A stretch of DNA of 64,000 bases from Curvibacter soli (GCF_029211125.1 NZ_JARGEN010000043.1:62001-126000), one strand, 5' to 3'; counted from the first letter of the stretch, positions 43,582-55,055 are shown. Program-made: numbers and translations. Notes: generated by a model not told the origin, from the letters alone.

Positions 43582-44037
43582 ATGGTTGCGTTCGACTCCC
43601 TGGACGCGCTGCGCGCCTTCGTCGGCCAAAGCGTCACGAGCGAAGCCATCGTGATCGACCAGCCGACCATCAACGGCTTCGCCGACGTGACCGGCGACCA
43701 TCAATGGATCCACGTAGACCCGGTGCGCGCCGCCGCCGAGTCGCCGTACAAGACCACCATCGCCCACGGTTTCCTCACGCTGTCGCTGCTGCCGGCCAGC
43801 TACAACACCTGCTTCAGCTTCCCGAACCGCAAGATGGCGGTGAACTACGGCCTCGATCGCGTGCGCTTCACCGGCCCGGTGCCCAGCGGGTCGCCGGTGC
43901 GCGGCAGCTTCACGCTCGAAAAGGTTGACGACCTGGGCCCCGGCGAGGCGCGCTGCACCTGGAAGGCTGAGGTGCGGGTCGTTGGCGCCGAGCGCCCCGC
44001 GCTGGTCGCGCTCTGGCTCGTGCAGATCAGATACTGA
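43582..44037 (+). CDS. MaoC-like (R)-specific enoyl-CoA hydratase
   Basis: A 151-residue hot-dog protein. FADVTGDHQWIHVDPVRAAA near residue 35 supplies the Asp and His of the hydratase 2 dyad, and TIAHGFLTLSLLPASY follows. The C-terminal half reads VNYGLDRVRFTGPVPSGSPV and RCTWKAEVRV. Start ATG is 2 bp after the Bug stop. It hydrates an enoyl-CoA intermediate; the same cluster has a crotonase, so the two may act at different steps or stereochemistry. Confidence 0.9.
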   Translation: MVAFDSLDALRAFVGQSVTSEAIVIDQPTINGFADVTGDHQWIHVDPVRAAAESPYKTTIAHGFLTLSLLPASYNTCFSFPNRKMAVNYGLDRVRFTGPVPSGSPVRGSFTLEKVDDLGPGEARCTWKAEVRVVGAERPALVALWLVQIRY

Positions 44038-44045
44038 GGGGATAT

Positions 44046-44852
44046 ATGTCCGCCATAGACGTACAGCACCTGGGCGCCACGGCCATACTCACGCTCAACC
44101 GGCCCGAGGCGCGCAACGCGCTCGACCTTGCCATGCGGCAGGAACTGGCCGAAGCCATCCCCGCGCTGCGCGACGACCCCGCGGTGCGCGCCATCGTGCT
44201 CACCGGCGCGGGCGGGCATTTCTGCGCCGGCGGCGACATCAAGGGCATGGCCACGCCGGCATCCGGCGGCGCGCGCGACATGTTCGAGGGTCGCGAGCGC
44301 ATCCGCGCCATGCACCGCTGGTTCGACGAACTGGTGGACATGGAAAAGCCCGTCATCGCCGCCGTCGAGGGCACGGCCTTCGGCGCCGGGCTGTCGTTTG
44401 CGCTGGCGGCGGACTTCGTGCTCGCCGCACCCGGTGCCACGTTCTGCTGCGTGTTCAGCCGCATCGGCTACGTGCCAGACCTGGGCGCCATGTACCTGCT
44501 GCCGCGCGTGGTGGGCCTGTCGCGAGCCAAGGAGCTGGCGTTTTCCGCCCGCGTGGTCGGCGCGCAGGAGGCGCAGGCGCTCGGCATCGTTCACCGGGTG
44601 GTCGGGCAGGGCGGCGTGCGCGAGGCCGCGCTCGAACTCGCCGCGCGCTTCCACAGCGCGCCCGCGGGCGCCATCGGCATCGTCAAGTCGGTCATGAACC
44701 ATGCGTTCGAGTCCGATCGGCGCGATGTCTACGCGCAGGAGGCGCTGGCGCAGTCGCTGTGCCGCGAAAGCGCGTTCCACCAGGAAGCGGCACGCCGCTT
44801 CATCGCCAAGGAGCCGCCCTTGTACCAATGGCCTTCGGAGCAGAAAGCATGA
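44046..44852 (+). CDS. Enoyl-CoA hydratase/isomerase (crotonase) family protein
   Basis: A 268-residue crotonase. Oxyanion-hole residues lie in FCAGGDIKGMATPASG near residue 62 and VEGTAFGAGLSFALAADFVL near residue 108. The acidic region is FCCVFSRIGYVPDLGAMYLL, where the two Glu residues of true hydratases are replaced by Ser/Asp-type residues (VFSRIG, PDLG), closer to dehydrogenation-linked isomerases or ring hydrolases. It starts 8 bp after maoC and overlaps the DUF35 gene by 4 bp. Confidence 0.88.
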   Translation: MSAIDVQHLGATAILTLNRPEARNALDLAMRQELAEAIPALRDDPAVRAIVLTGAGGHFCAGGDIKGMATPASGGARDMFEGRERIRAMHRWFDELVDMEKPVIAAVEGTAFGAGLSFALAADFVLAAPGATFCCVFSRIGYVPDLGAMYLLPRVVGLSRAKELAFSARVVGAQEAQALGIVHRVVGQGGVREAALELAARFHSAPAGAIGIVKSVMNHAFESDRRDVYAQEALAQSLCRESAFHQEAARRFIAKEPPLYQWPSEQKA

Positions 44853-45238
44853 CCGACCCCCTTCAAACCGAGCCTCAGCCCGAGCGGGAATACTTCCAGT
44901 TCCTGGCCGAAGGGCGCTTCATGATCCAGCGTTCCGCATCGAGCGGCGAATACGTGTTCTACCCGCGCGTGGCCGCGCCGCGCACCGGCGCGCGCGACCT
45001 GCAATGGGTGCCGGCCTCGGGTCGCGGCACGGTCCATGCCACCACGGTGATTCGCCCCAAGCCGCCGCAGGCACCCTACAACGTGGCGCTGGTCACGCTG
45101 GTCGAGGGGCCGCGCATGATGAGCCGGGTGGAAGGCGTGGCGCCCGAGGCCGTGACCATCGGCATGGCCGTGCGCGCGCGCATCACCACCGAGGGCGACA
45201 AGCCCGTCGTAGTGTTCGACCCGCAGGCCGCGCAATGA
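44849..45238 (+). CDS. DUF35 OB-fold protein, zinc ligands lost
   Basis: A 129-residue protein of the ChsH2/DUF35 type: REYFQFLAEGRFMIQRSASS, then VFYPRVAAPRTGARDLQWVP and SGRGTVHATTVIRPKPPQAP of the OB fold. The four Cys that normally bind Zn in the N-terminal rubredoxin-like knuckles are replaced (RSASSG and PRTGA), so no metal site is expected. In other organisms such proteins form a complex with the SCP2-type thiolase or aldolase encoded next and are needed for its activity. Overlaps both neighbours (ATGA at each junction). Confidence 0.85.
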   Translation: MTDPLQTEPQPEREYFQFLAEGRFMIQRSASSGEYVFYPRVAAPRTGARDLQWVPASGRGTVHATTVIRPKPPQAPYNVALVTLVEGPRMMSRVEGVAPEAVTIGMAVRARITTEGDKPVVVFDPQAAQ

Positions 45239-46395
45239 GCAGCCGCGAACATTTCCCGCGCGGCAAGACCGCCATCGTGGCTTCGGCCACTTACGGCATC
45301 GGCGAGGCGCCAGGCCGCAGTTCGATGGACCTGGCCGTGGCCGCCAGCACGCGCGCGCTGCAGCAGGCGGGCTTGAAGCCGAGTGACGTGGACGGATTGT
45401 TCATCGGCCTGCCCGACGACTTTCTCTCGGGCCTGACATTCACCGAATACCTGGGCATCTCGCCGCGCATCACCGACAACAACCGCACGGGTGGCTCGTC
45501 GTTCCTCACGCACGCGATCTGGGCCGCGCTCGCGCTCGACGCCGGCCTGTGCGACGTGGCGTTGATCGCCTACGGCAGCAACCAGCGCAGCGCGGCGGGC
45601 GGGCTGGTCAGTTCCATGCGCCCGCCGCCGTACGAAGCCCCGTTCAAGCTGCTGCGCCCCGCGGGGGCCTATGCGCTCGCCACCTCGCGCTACATGCACG
45701 AATACGGACTGAAGCGCGAGCAGCTCGGCGCCGTGGCGCTGGCCGCGCGGCAGTGGGCGCAGCGCAACCCCGACGCCTTCATGCGCGACCCGCTGACGAT
45801 GGAGGACTACCTGCGCGCCCGCATGGTGGCCGACCCGCTCTCGGTGCGCGACTGCTGCCTGGTGACCGACGGCGCTGCCGCCGTGGTGATGACGCGCGCC
45901 GACCGCGCCCGCGACCTTGCCCGGTGCCCGGCCTACCTCCTCGGCGGCGCGGCGGCGGCCTGGCACCGCGACATCACCAACATGCCCAACCTCACCGTCA
46001 CCGCCGCGTCGCTCTCCGGTCCGCGCGCGATGGCGCAGGCCGGCGTCACGCCCGCCGACTTCGACGTGGTGGAGCTGTACGACGCCTTCACCATCAACAC
46101 CATCCTGTTCCTCGAGGACCTCGGCTTCTGCAAGAAGGGCGAAGGCGGCGCCTTCGTCGAGGGCGGGCGCATCGCGCCGGGCGGCCAGTTGCCTGTCAAC
46201 ACCAATGGCGGTGGCCTGTCGTGCGTGCACCCCGGCATGTACGGGCTGTTCACGATGGTCGAGGCCGCGCAACAACTCGCCGGCATGGCGGGCGAACGGC
46301 AGGTGCCGGTCGCCAGGCTCGCGCTTGCGCACGGCAACGGCGGCGAACTGTCGAGCCAAGCCACGCTGGTGCTCGGCACCGAGGAAACCCTGTAA
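45235..46395 (+). CDS. SCP2/Ltp2-type thiolase-fold lyase
   Basis: A 386-residue thiolase-fold enzyme. VASATYGIGEAPGRSSMDLA opens it, and NNRTGGSSFLTHAIWAALAL occupies the place of the nucleophilic Cys of thiolases, which is absent (TGGSS). LYDAFTINTILFLEDLGFC and VNTNGGGLSCVHPGMYGLFT complete the C-terminal half, with Cys and His of the second site retained. Lack of the first Cys, and the adjacent DUF35 gene, suggest a retro-aldol lyase like Ltp2 with ChsH2 rather than a thiolytic enzyme. Start overlaps the DUF35 stop. Confidence 0.85.
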   Translation: MSSREHFPRGKTAIVASATYGIGEAPGRSSMDLAVAASTRALQQAGLKPSDVDGLFIGLPDDFLSGLTFTEYLGISPRITDNNRTGGSSFLTHAIWAALALDAGLCDVALIAYGSNQRSAAGGLVSSMRPPPYEAPFKLLRPAGAYALATSRYMHEYGLKREQLGAVALAARQWAQRNPDAFMRDPLTMEDYLRARMVADPLSVRDCCLVTDGAAAVVMTRADRARDLARCPAYLLGGAAAAWHRDITNMPNLTVTAASLSGPRAMAQAGVTPADFDVVELYDAFTINTILFLEDLGFCKKGEGGAFVEGGRIAPGGQLPVNTNGGGLSCVHPGMYGLFTMVEAAQQLAGMAGERQVPVARLALAHGNGGELSSQATLVLGTEETL

Positions 46396-46408
46396 GGAGA
46401 GACAACCC

Positions 46409-47197
46409 ATGAATGCCGCCACCGCATCTTCCGTGTTCCGCCTCGATGGCAGGAACGTCATCGTTACCGGCGCGGGCCAGGGTATTGGCCGCGCCATTGC
46501 CACCACCATCGTGGAACTGGGCGGCCGCGTCGTCGCGGTCGATCTCAACCCCGAGGGCCTGGCCGCGCTGCGCGAGGCGCTTGGCGCCGCCAACTGCGCC
46601 ACCGTGGCCGGCAGCGTGGCCGACCCCGCCGTGGCCCAACAGGCCGTCGATGCCGGGGTGGGCGCGTTTGGCGGCGTCGAAGGGCTGGTCAACAACGCCG
46701 GCATCACGCGCACCGCGATGATCGACAAGATGGGCCTCGACGCCTGGCAGCAGGTCATCGACGTGCACCTCTCGGGCGCGTTCTACTTCCTGCAGGCCGT
46801 GGGCCGCCATTTGCTGGCGCGCGCCAAGGCCGGCGAGAAGATCAGCGGCTCCATCGTCAATATTTCGTCCGACGCCGGGCGGCGCGGCACCATCGGCCAG
46901 ATCAACTACGGCGCGGCCAAGGCCGGCGTGCTGGGCCTGACCATGTGCGCGGCGCGCGAATGGGCCAAGTACAACATCCGCGTCAACACGGTCGGCTTCG
47001 GCGTGGTGGAAACGCCGATGACCGAAACCATCCGCAGCGAGAAGTTCCGCGACACCTACCTCGCGCAGATTCCGCTGGGGCGCTGGGCCGCGCCGGAGGA
47101 GGTTGCGCGGCCCGTGGCCTTCCTGCTGTCGGAAGGGGCCGCCTACGTGACCGGGCAGCATCTCTTCGCCAATGGCGGGTACACCATCGGAGTATGA
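46409..47197 (+). CDS. Short-chain dehydrogenase/reductase
   Basis: A 262-residue SDR. The nucleotide-binding motif VTGAGQGIGRA is near residue 20, NNAG near residue 95, the catalytic Ser in IVNISSDAGRRG near residue 150 and the Tyr-Lys pair in INYGAAKAGVLG near residue 168. It probably oxidises a 3-hydroxyacyl-CoA or reduces a ketone in the pathway. AAGGAGAG stands upstream of the ATG, 13 bp after the lyase stop; the stop overlaps the next start (ATGA). Confidence 0.92.
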   Translation: MNAATASSVFRLDGRNVIVTGAGQGIGRAIATTIVELGGRVVAVDLNPEGLAALREALGAANCATVAGSVADPAVAQQAVDAGVGAFGGVEGLVNNAGITRTAMIDKMGLDAWQQVIDVHLSGAFYFLQAVGRHLLARAKAGEKISGSIVNISSDAGRRGTIGQINYGAAKAGVLGLTMCAAREWAKYNIRVNTVGFGVVETPMTETIRSEKFRDTYLAQIPLGRWAAPEEVARPVAFLLSEGAAYVTGQHLFANGGYTIGV

Positions 47198-48375
47198 ACG
47201 CAATGGCGAACCTGCTGGACCAATTGCAGCCCGCCGCGCTCACGCCGCAGGCCGAAGCGTTCCGTGCCCAGATCCGCGCCTTTCTCGCGCGCGAACTGCA
47301 TGCGCTGAAACCCCCGTTGCCGCCCGAGCGCCGGGCGCGCTCGTGGATGGGCTTCGACGCCGATTTCAGCCGCAAGCTCGCGGCCCAGGGTTGGGTCGGC
47401 GTCACGCTGCCCAAAGCGTTCGGCGGCGCAGAGATGGACGCCTTCTCGCGCTTCGTGCTGGTGGAGGAACTGCTGGCCGTGGGCGCGCCGGTGTCGGCGC
47501 ACTGGATTGCCGACCGCCAGAGCGGCCCGCTCATCAACAAGTTCGGCAACGACGCGCAGCGCGCCTTCTACCTGCCGCGCATCTGCCGTGGCGAAGCCTT
47601 CTTCTGCATTGGCATGAGCGAGCCCAACGCGGGCTCCGACCTTGCCAGCGTGGGCACGCGCGCTACGCGCAAAGAAGGCGGCGGCTGGCGCCTGAACGGG
47701 CGCAAGATCTGGACCACCAACGCCCACCGCTGCCAGTACATGATCGCGCTGGTGCGCTCCTGCGGCGTGCCCGAGGACCGGCACAAGGGCCTGTCGCAGT
47801 TCGTCATCGACCTCGCGCTGCCCGGCGTGACGGTGCGGCCCATCACCGACCTGACCGGTGACGCGCATTTCTCGGAAGTGTTCTTCGACGACGTAGCGCT
47901 CGCCGACGACGCGCTCATCGGCAACGAAGGCGACGGCTGGATGCAGGTCAACGCCGAGCTCGCGTTCGAGCGCAGCGGGCCCGAACGCATCTATTCGAGC
48001 ATCGTGCTGCTCGACCACTGGATCGCCTGCCTGCGCGCCAGCGGCAAGGCCGACGCCTATGCAACGGCCATCGGGCGCTACGCCACGCACCTGGCCACGC
48101 TGCGGCAGATGTCGATCGCCGTCACGGCCAAGCTGACGCGCGGCGAGAGCCCCATCGTCGAGGCCGCGCTGGTGAAGGACATCGGCACCGAGTTCGAACA
48201 GAGCATTCCGGCCTTCATCGAGGACGCCGTGGCCGCCGACCCCGCCGCGCTGCCCGACGCCGAATTGCTGCGCACCGTGGCCTATGTGAGCCAGGTCGCG
48301 CCCACGTTCTCGCTGCGCGGCGGTACGCGCGAAATCCTGCGTGGAATGATCGCGCGCGGGCTCGGGCTGCGCTAA
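47194..48375 (+). CDS. Acyl-CoA dehydrogenase, large subunit-type
   Basis: A 393-residue flavoprotein. ACAD N-domain (QAEAFRAQIRAFLARELHAL), middle domain (FFCIGMSEPNAGSDLASVGT, NGRKIWTTNAHRCQYMIALV) and C-domain with the terminal VAPTFSLRGGTREILRGMIA are present. An ATG three codons in (47203) is an alternative start. It is followed after 19 bp by a second, shorter dehydrogenase gene. Paired, unequal dehydrogenases of this kind form alpha2beta2 heterotetramers in steroid and other bulky acyl-CoA degradation. Confidence 0.92.
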   Translation: MNAMANLLDQLQPAALTPQAEAFRAQIRAFLARELHALKPPLPPERRARSWMGFDADFSRKLAAQGWVGVTLPKAFGGAEMDAFSRFVLVEELLAVGAPVSAHWIADRQSGPLINKFGNDAQRAFYLPRICRGEAFFCIGMSEPNAGSDLASVGTRATRKEGGGWRLNGRKIWTTNAHRCQYMIALVRSCGVPEDRHKGLSQFVIDLALPGVTVRPITDLTGDAHFSEVFFDDVALADDALIGNEGDGWMQVNAELAFERSGPERIYSSIVLLDHWIACLRASGKADAYATAIGRYATHLATLRQMSIAVTAKLTRGESPIVEAALVKDIGTEFEQSIPAFIEDAVAADPAALPDAELLRTVAYVSQVAPTFSLRGGTREILRGMIARGLGLR

Positions 48376-48394
48376 CAAAGGGGACGCATCCAAC

Positions 48395-49378
48395 ATGTTC
48401 ACCGAAGCACTAGAAGACATCCTGCGTGACCACTGCACGCCCGCCGTGGTGCGCGCCATTGAGGCTGGCGGCCAGCCCGGCGCGCTGTGGTCGGCCATTG
48501 CCGACGCGGGCTTCCTCGAATTGCTCGCGCCCGAGGACGCGGGCGGCGCGGGGCTGACGCTGGCCGAGGCATTTCCCGTGTTCGCCCTGCTCGGGCGCTA
48601 CGCCGTGCCGCTGCCCGTGGGGCAGGCCATCGTGGCGCGGGCGCTGCTGCCCGCGGGCGCGGTGCCTGCGGGCATCGTCACGCTCGCGCCCGCGCTGCGG
48701 CATACGGCTGGCGGCTGGCAGGCACCGCTGGTGCCGCACGGCTTGCAGGCCGGCCACGTGCTGGCCGACGACGGCGAAAGCCTCTGGCTGTTCGACGCCG
48801 CGCAGGCCCGGCGCGAGGCCACCGGCATCCACCACGACACACGCGCCCACCTGCACTGGCCCGCCGGTGCGCAGCCGCAGCGCTTCGAGCGCCCGGGCGA
48901 CGCCTGCACGGCCTTCGGCGCAGCGCTGCACGCGGCGCTGCTCGCGGGGGCGCTGTCGCGCACGTTCGAGATCACGCTCGCCTACGGCAACGACCGCACG
49001 CAGTTCGGCCGCTCGATCGGCAAGTTCCAGGCCATCCAGCACCAGTTGAGCATCATGGCCGAGCACGTGGCCGCCGCGCGCATGGCCGCCGAGTCGGCCT
49101 TCGCCCACCGCTTGAACGCGCCCGCGCTGCTGTCCGCTGCCGTGGCCAAGGCGCGCGCGAGCGAGGCCGTGGTGCTGGCGGCATCCATCGCCCATGCGGT
49201 GCACGGCGCTATCGGCGTGACCGAGGAATACGACCTGCAGCTCTACACGCGCCGGCTGCACGAATGGCGCATGGCGCACGGGTCGGAATCGCACTGGCAC
49301 CCGCTGATTGGCCGGGCCGTGCTGGCCGAGGGGCTGCCCACGCTGACCGAGTTCGTGCGCACGCTGCAGGAACACTGA
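48395..49378 (+). CDS. Acyl-CoA dehydrogenase, short partner
   Basis: A 327-residue protein, about 60 residues shorter than its neighbour. The N-terminal part is ALWSAIADAGFLELLAPEDA, the middle domain is reduced, and ITLAYGNDRTQFGRSIGKFQ with AHAVHGAIGVTEEYDLQLYT makes up the C-domain. Each monomer of a heteromeric pair usually keeps only part of the FAD and catalytic sites; the size and tandem position fit that model. It lies 19 bp after the larger gene. Confidence 0.88.
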   Translation: MFTEALEDILRDHCTPAVVRAIEAGGQPGALWSAIADAGFLELLAPEDAGGAGLTLAEAFPVFALLGRYAVPLPVGQAIVARALLPAGAVPAGIVTLAPALRHTAGGWQAPLVPHGLQAGHVLADDGESLWLFDAAQARREATGIHHDTRAHLHWPAGAQPQRFERPGDACTAFGAALHAALLAGALSRTFEITLAYGNDRTQFGRSIGKFQAIQHQLSIMAEHVAAARMAAESAFAHRLNAPALLSAAVAKARASEAVVLAASIAHAVHGAIGVTEEYDLQLYTRRLHEWRMAHGSESHWHPLIGRAVLAEGLPTLTEFVRTLQEH

Positions 49379-49446
49379 TATATGCCGGCTGCGGCAGGCT
49401 GAGACTGCCGCGGCTCCAGACCACCAAAACCCAAGGAAACAGAAAC

Positions 49447-50454
49447 GTGGCATTACCGCATACCCTCTGGCGCCCCGCGCGCCGCCATCTGCTTGTGCTG
49501 GCCGCTGCTGGATTGGCCGCCATGGGCGCCGCCGGGCCTGCAACTGCGGCCGATGGCGGCTTCCCGTCGCGCCCCATCAAGTTCATCGTGCCGTTCGGTC
49601 CCGGCAGCGGCACCGACACCTCGGCGCGCTATTTCGGCCGCAAGCTGCAGCAACTCACGGGCCAGCCCGTGGTGGTGGAGAACCGCCCCGGTGCCAACGG
49701 CTTCATCGCCGTCAAGCAAGTGCTGGCGGCGCCCGCCGATGGCTACACCGTGTTCGTCGGCAGCAATTCCACGCTGGCTGTCAACGTGGCGCTGTTCAAG
49801 CGCCTGCCGTACGACCCGCAGACCGAACTGTCGCCGCTCACGATGATGATGCGCGCGCCCGCCGTGCTCGTGGTGCCGCCGGCGTCGCCCTACGCATCGT
49901 TGGACGGGCTCGTCGCGGCGGCCCGCGCGCAGCCCGGCAAGCTCAATTACGGCGCAGGCTCGGCGGGCTACCAGCTCATGGCCGAGTTGTTCAACGACAT
50001 GGCGTACGTCGATACGCGCCACGTCCCGTTCAAGAGCGCGGCCGAGGCGCTCACCGCCGTGGCCGCCAGCACCGTGGACCTGTCATTCGCCGACATCACG
50101 GCGGCCTTCGAACTGGTCAAAGGCGGACGGCTGCGCGCGCTGGCCATCGCTGCCGACAAGCGTTCGCCCGCGCTGCCCGACCTGCCCACGGCGGCGGAAC
50201 TGGGCCTGCCGGGCTTCACCGCCTCGGTGTGGGTGGGCGCCGCCGTGTCGGCCAAGACGCCGAAGGCCGAAACCGAGAAGCTTGCCAGCCTGCTCGCGCA
50301 GATCGAACGCCTGCCCGAGACGCGCGAGTTCTACGCCCGCCTCGGCGCGGAAACCATGGATGGCGGCGCCGAGGAAATGCGGCGCTTCCAGGCCGAGGAG
50401 ATCGCACAGTGGAAGCGCATCGCCGTCAAGGCGAAAGTCGAGTTGCAGGAATAA
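49447..50454 (+). CDS. Bug/TctC-family periplasmic solute receptor
   Basis: A 335-residue receptor. GTG at 49447, preceded by CAAGGAAACAGAAAC, starts a signal peptide (RRHLLVLAAAGLAAMGAAGP to ATA). FIVPFGPGSGTDTSARYFGR near residue 49 is the ligand loop, followed by PVVVENRPGANGFIAVKQVL and LPYDPQTELSPLTMMM. It is distinct from the receptor at 42596 and closes the cluster. A family A repeat begins 1 bp after its stop codon. Confidence 0.9.
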   Translation: MALPHTLWRPARRHLLVLAAAGLAAMGAAGPATAADGGFPSRPIKFIVPFGPGSGTDTSARYFGRKLQQLTGQPVVVENRPGANGFIAVKQVLAAPADGYTVFVGSNSTLAVNVALFKRLPYDPQTELSPLTMMMRAPAVLVVPPASPYASLDGLVAAARAQPGKLNYGAGSAGYQLMAELFNDMAYVDTRHVPFKSAAEALTAVAASTVDLSFADITAAFELVKGGRLRALAIAADKRSPALPDLPTAAELGLPGFTASVWVGAAVSAKTPKAETEKLASLLAQIERLPETREFYARLGAETMDGGAEEMRRFQAEEIAQWKRIAVKAKVELQE

Positions 50455-50455
50455 C

Positions 50456-50595
50456 CCTGGAAACGGCAGTTGACCGCTTTGTATCCCTTGCCAGGCCGCA
50501 GGAAAGCAAGCGTTGCCGGCTTCGATGGCGTTCACCTCGTGGGTGAGCGCGCCATGCGGCGTTGCTCCTCCTTGCGGGCAGTAGCCCGCCGCCGC
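50456..50595 (-). repeat. Family A repeat, copy A5 (right end missing)
   Basis: CCTGGAAACGGCAGTTGACC at the left, then gctttgtatcccttgccagg and cttcgatggcgttcacctcg in the orientation of A3. It loses similarity after about 50595, so the right terminal repeat is absent. It starts just after the Bug stop. Confidence 0.8.
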
Positions 50596-50661
50596 CGCTC
50601 GCGCGCACCAGCCAGGCGCTGGAGTCGGCTGGCGCAGGCGTGAGCCGCTAAAATCGCCCCT

Positions 50662-50743
50662 CCCCCCAAGGAGCGTTGCAGCGGGCTGCCGACTGGCCCG
50701 TCAGGCTTGGGGCGGCATCCCTTTTTTGCGCAACGACGCTCGC
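50662..50743 (+). promoter_or_regulatory. SAH riboswitch upstream of metH
   Basis: P1: CCCCAAG (50664-50670) pairs with CTTGGGG (50706-50712). Directly 3-prime of the first P1 strand is GAGCGTTGCA, the conserved core, then a hairpin GCGGGC/GCCCGT. The downstream GCGCAACGACGCTCG (50728-50742) can pair with GAGCGTTGC as the pseudoknot. This is the layout of the S-adenosylhomocysteine riboswitch found before metH and ahcY in beta- and gammaproteobacteria, where bound SAH raises expression. Confidence 0.85.
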
Positions 50744-50765
50744 CTGACAGCCCCACAGGTGAGCC

Positions 50766-53489
<2,724 letters not shown>

Positions 53490-53527
53490 GGCGTCGATCT
53501 GAGTTGGAACACTCCCCCAGGCTTGCC

Positions 53528-53655
53528 CACTGCGTGTGGCCGCCAACCCCCTCGCCGGGGGCGATACCAGCGGCCCGGCAAAGCCGGTTGCGCGGTATCC
53601 CTGGCATTGGGCTGCGCCAGTTTCATGCGTCGCGGGTGGCGCGCGAGCGCCATGG
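53528..53655 (+). repeat. Family D repeat, copy D3
   Basis: cactgcgtgtggccgccaac, ccagcggcccggcaaagccg and gttgcgcggtatccctggca form a 128-bp element with short internal palindromes such as CCGGCAAAGCCGG. It begins 39 bp after the metH stop. Confidence 0.7.
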
Positions 53656-53667
53656 ATAACTGAGCAG

Positions 53668-53693
53668 TCTGCGCAAAGACATGTTTGCGCAGA
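53668..53693. promoter_or_regulatory. Perfect 10-bp inverted repeat upstream of the OYE gene
   Basis: TCTGCGCAAA (53668-53677) and TTTGCGCAGA (53684-53693) with a 6-bp spacer, 200 bp upstream of the reductase start. A further TTTGCGCAA occurs at about 53763. It may be an operator or a terminator for metH; no U-run follows. Confidence 0.5.
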
Positions 53694-53892
53694 ACCATTC
53701 GAGCCCGGTCCTGGCGCACCCGGCCACCTGACGGCTTCCATAGCACGAAACACAAGCCCTTGTTTGCGCAAGCGCACTGTACGAACATCAGAATGGACCT
53801 CAGAATCAGCCTACGCTGCGCGCATGGCCCCGCACTGCCCGCGCAGGGCTTTCGTCCCACTGTCATCACGCCACTTCGCAAGGAAACGACCC

Positions 53893-55005
53893 ATGCCTTC
53901 ATTGTTCGACCCGATCCAGGCCGGCGACATCGCCCTCGCCAACCGCATCGCGATGGCGCCACTCACGCGCAACCGCTCACCCGACGCCATTCCGCAGGAC
54001 ATCACCGCCACCTACTACGCCCAGCGCGCCACCGCCGGCCTGCTCATCAGCGAGGCCACGGCCATCAGCCAGCAGGGCCAGGGCTATGCCGACGTGCCGG
54101 GCCTGTACAGCAGCGAGCAGCTCGACGGCTGGAAGAAGGTCACGCAGGCCGTGCACCGCGCGGGCGGCAAGATCGTTACGCAGCTCTGGCACGTGGGCCG
54201 CATCTCACACCACTCGCTGCAGCCCGGCGGGCAGGCGCCGGTGGCGCCCTCGGCCATCGCCGCCCGCAGCAAGACCTACCTCGTGGACCGTGCCACCGGG
54301 CAGGGCAAATTCGAGCCCACGTCCACGCCGCGCGCGCTCGATGCGGGTGAACTGCCCGGCATCGTGCACGACTACCAGCGCGCCGCCCGCAGCGCCGTGG
54401 AGACCGCCGGCTTCGACGGCGTGGAAATCCACGCCGCCAACGGCTACCTGCTCGACCAGTTCCTCAAGACCGGCAGCAACCATCGCAGCGACGACTACGG
54501 CGGCGGCATCGAGAACCGCGCCCGCCTGTTGCTCGAAGCCACGCGCGCCGTGGCGGACGCCATCGGCGGCGGCAAGGTCGGCATCCGCCTGTCGCCCGTG
54601 ACGCCGGCCAACGACATCGTGGATGCCGCGCCGCAGCCGCTGTTCGAGCACGTGGTGCGCGAACTCGCGCCGCTCGGGCTGGCCTACCTGCACATCATCG
54701 AGGGCGCCACCGGCGGCCCGCGCGAGATCGCCGACCGCCCCTTCGACTACGCCGCGCTCAAGGCCGCCTACCGCGCCGCCGGCGGCAAGGGCGCGTGGAT
54801 GGTCAACAACGGCTACACGCGCGAACTGGCATTCCAAGCCGTCGCCAGCGGCCACGCCGACATCGTGGCCTTCGGCAAAGCGTTCATCTCCAACCCCGAC
54901 CTCGTGGCCCGGCTGCGCGAGGACGCGCCGCTCAACCCCTGGGACCAGGGCACCTTCTATGGCGGCGGGGCCAAGGGCTACACGGACTACCCCGTGCTGG
55001 CCTGA
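53893..55005 (+). CDS. Old yellow enzyme-family alkene reductase (NemA-like)
   Basis: A 370-residue FMN protein with a TIM barrel. SLFDPIQAGDIALANRIAMA opens the family, HVGRISHHSLQPGGQAPVAP follows, the proton-donor region is GVEIHAANGYLLDQFLKTGS near residue 177 and the FMN region is DYGGGIENRARLLLEATRAV. C-terminal NGYTRELAFQAVASGHADIV and FISNPDLVARL complete the fold. It should reduce activated C=C bonds of enones or N-ethylmaleimide and some nitro compounds. ATG follows AAGGAAAC. The palindrome upstream may bind its regulator, which is not in the window. Confidence 0.93.
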   Translation: MPSLFDPIQAGDIALANRIAMAPLTRNRSPDAIPQDITATYYAQRATAGLLISEATAISQQGQGYADVPGLYSSEQLDGWKKVTQAVHRAGGKIVTQLWHVGRISHHSLQPGGQAPVAPSAIAARSKTYLVDRATGQGKFEPTSTPRALDAGELPGIVHDYQRAARSAVETAGFDGVEIHAANGYLLDQFLKTGSNHRSDDYGGGIENRARLLLEATRAVADAIGGGKVGIRLSPVTPANDIVDAAPQPLFEHVVRELAPLGLAYLHIIEGATGGPREIADRPFDYAALKAAYRAAGGKGAWMVNNGYTRELAFQAVASGHADIVAFGKAFISNPDLVARLREDAPLNPWDQGTFYGGGAKGYTDYPVLA

Positions 55006-55017
55006 CGCGGGGTTCAA

Positions 55018-55055
55018 CCTGGAAACGGCAGTTGGATGCGCCTGCCGGTTCCAGG
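55018..55055. repeat. Family A repeat, copy A6 (solo hairpin)
   Basis: CCTGGAAACGGCAG ... CTGCCGGTTCCAGG: only 38 bp, equal to the two terminal repeats joined with almost no interior. It starts 12 bp after the OYE stop, where it could act as a terminator-like stem. The rest of 55056-55199 has no supported feature. Confidence 0.75.
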
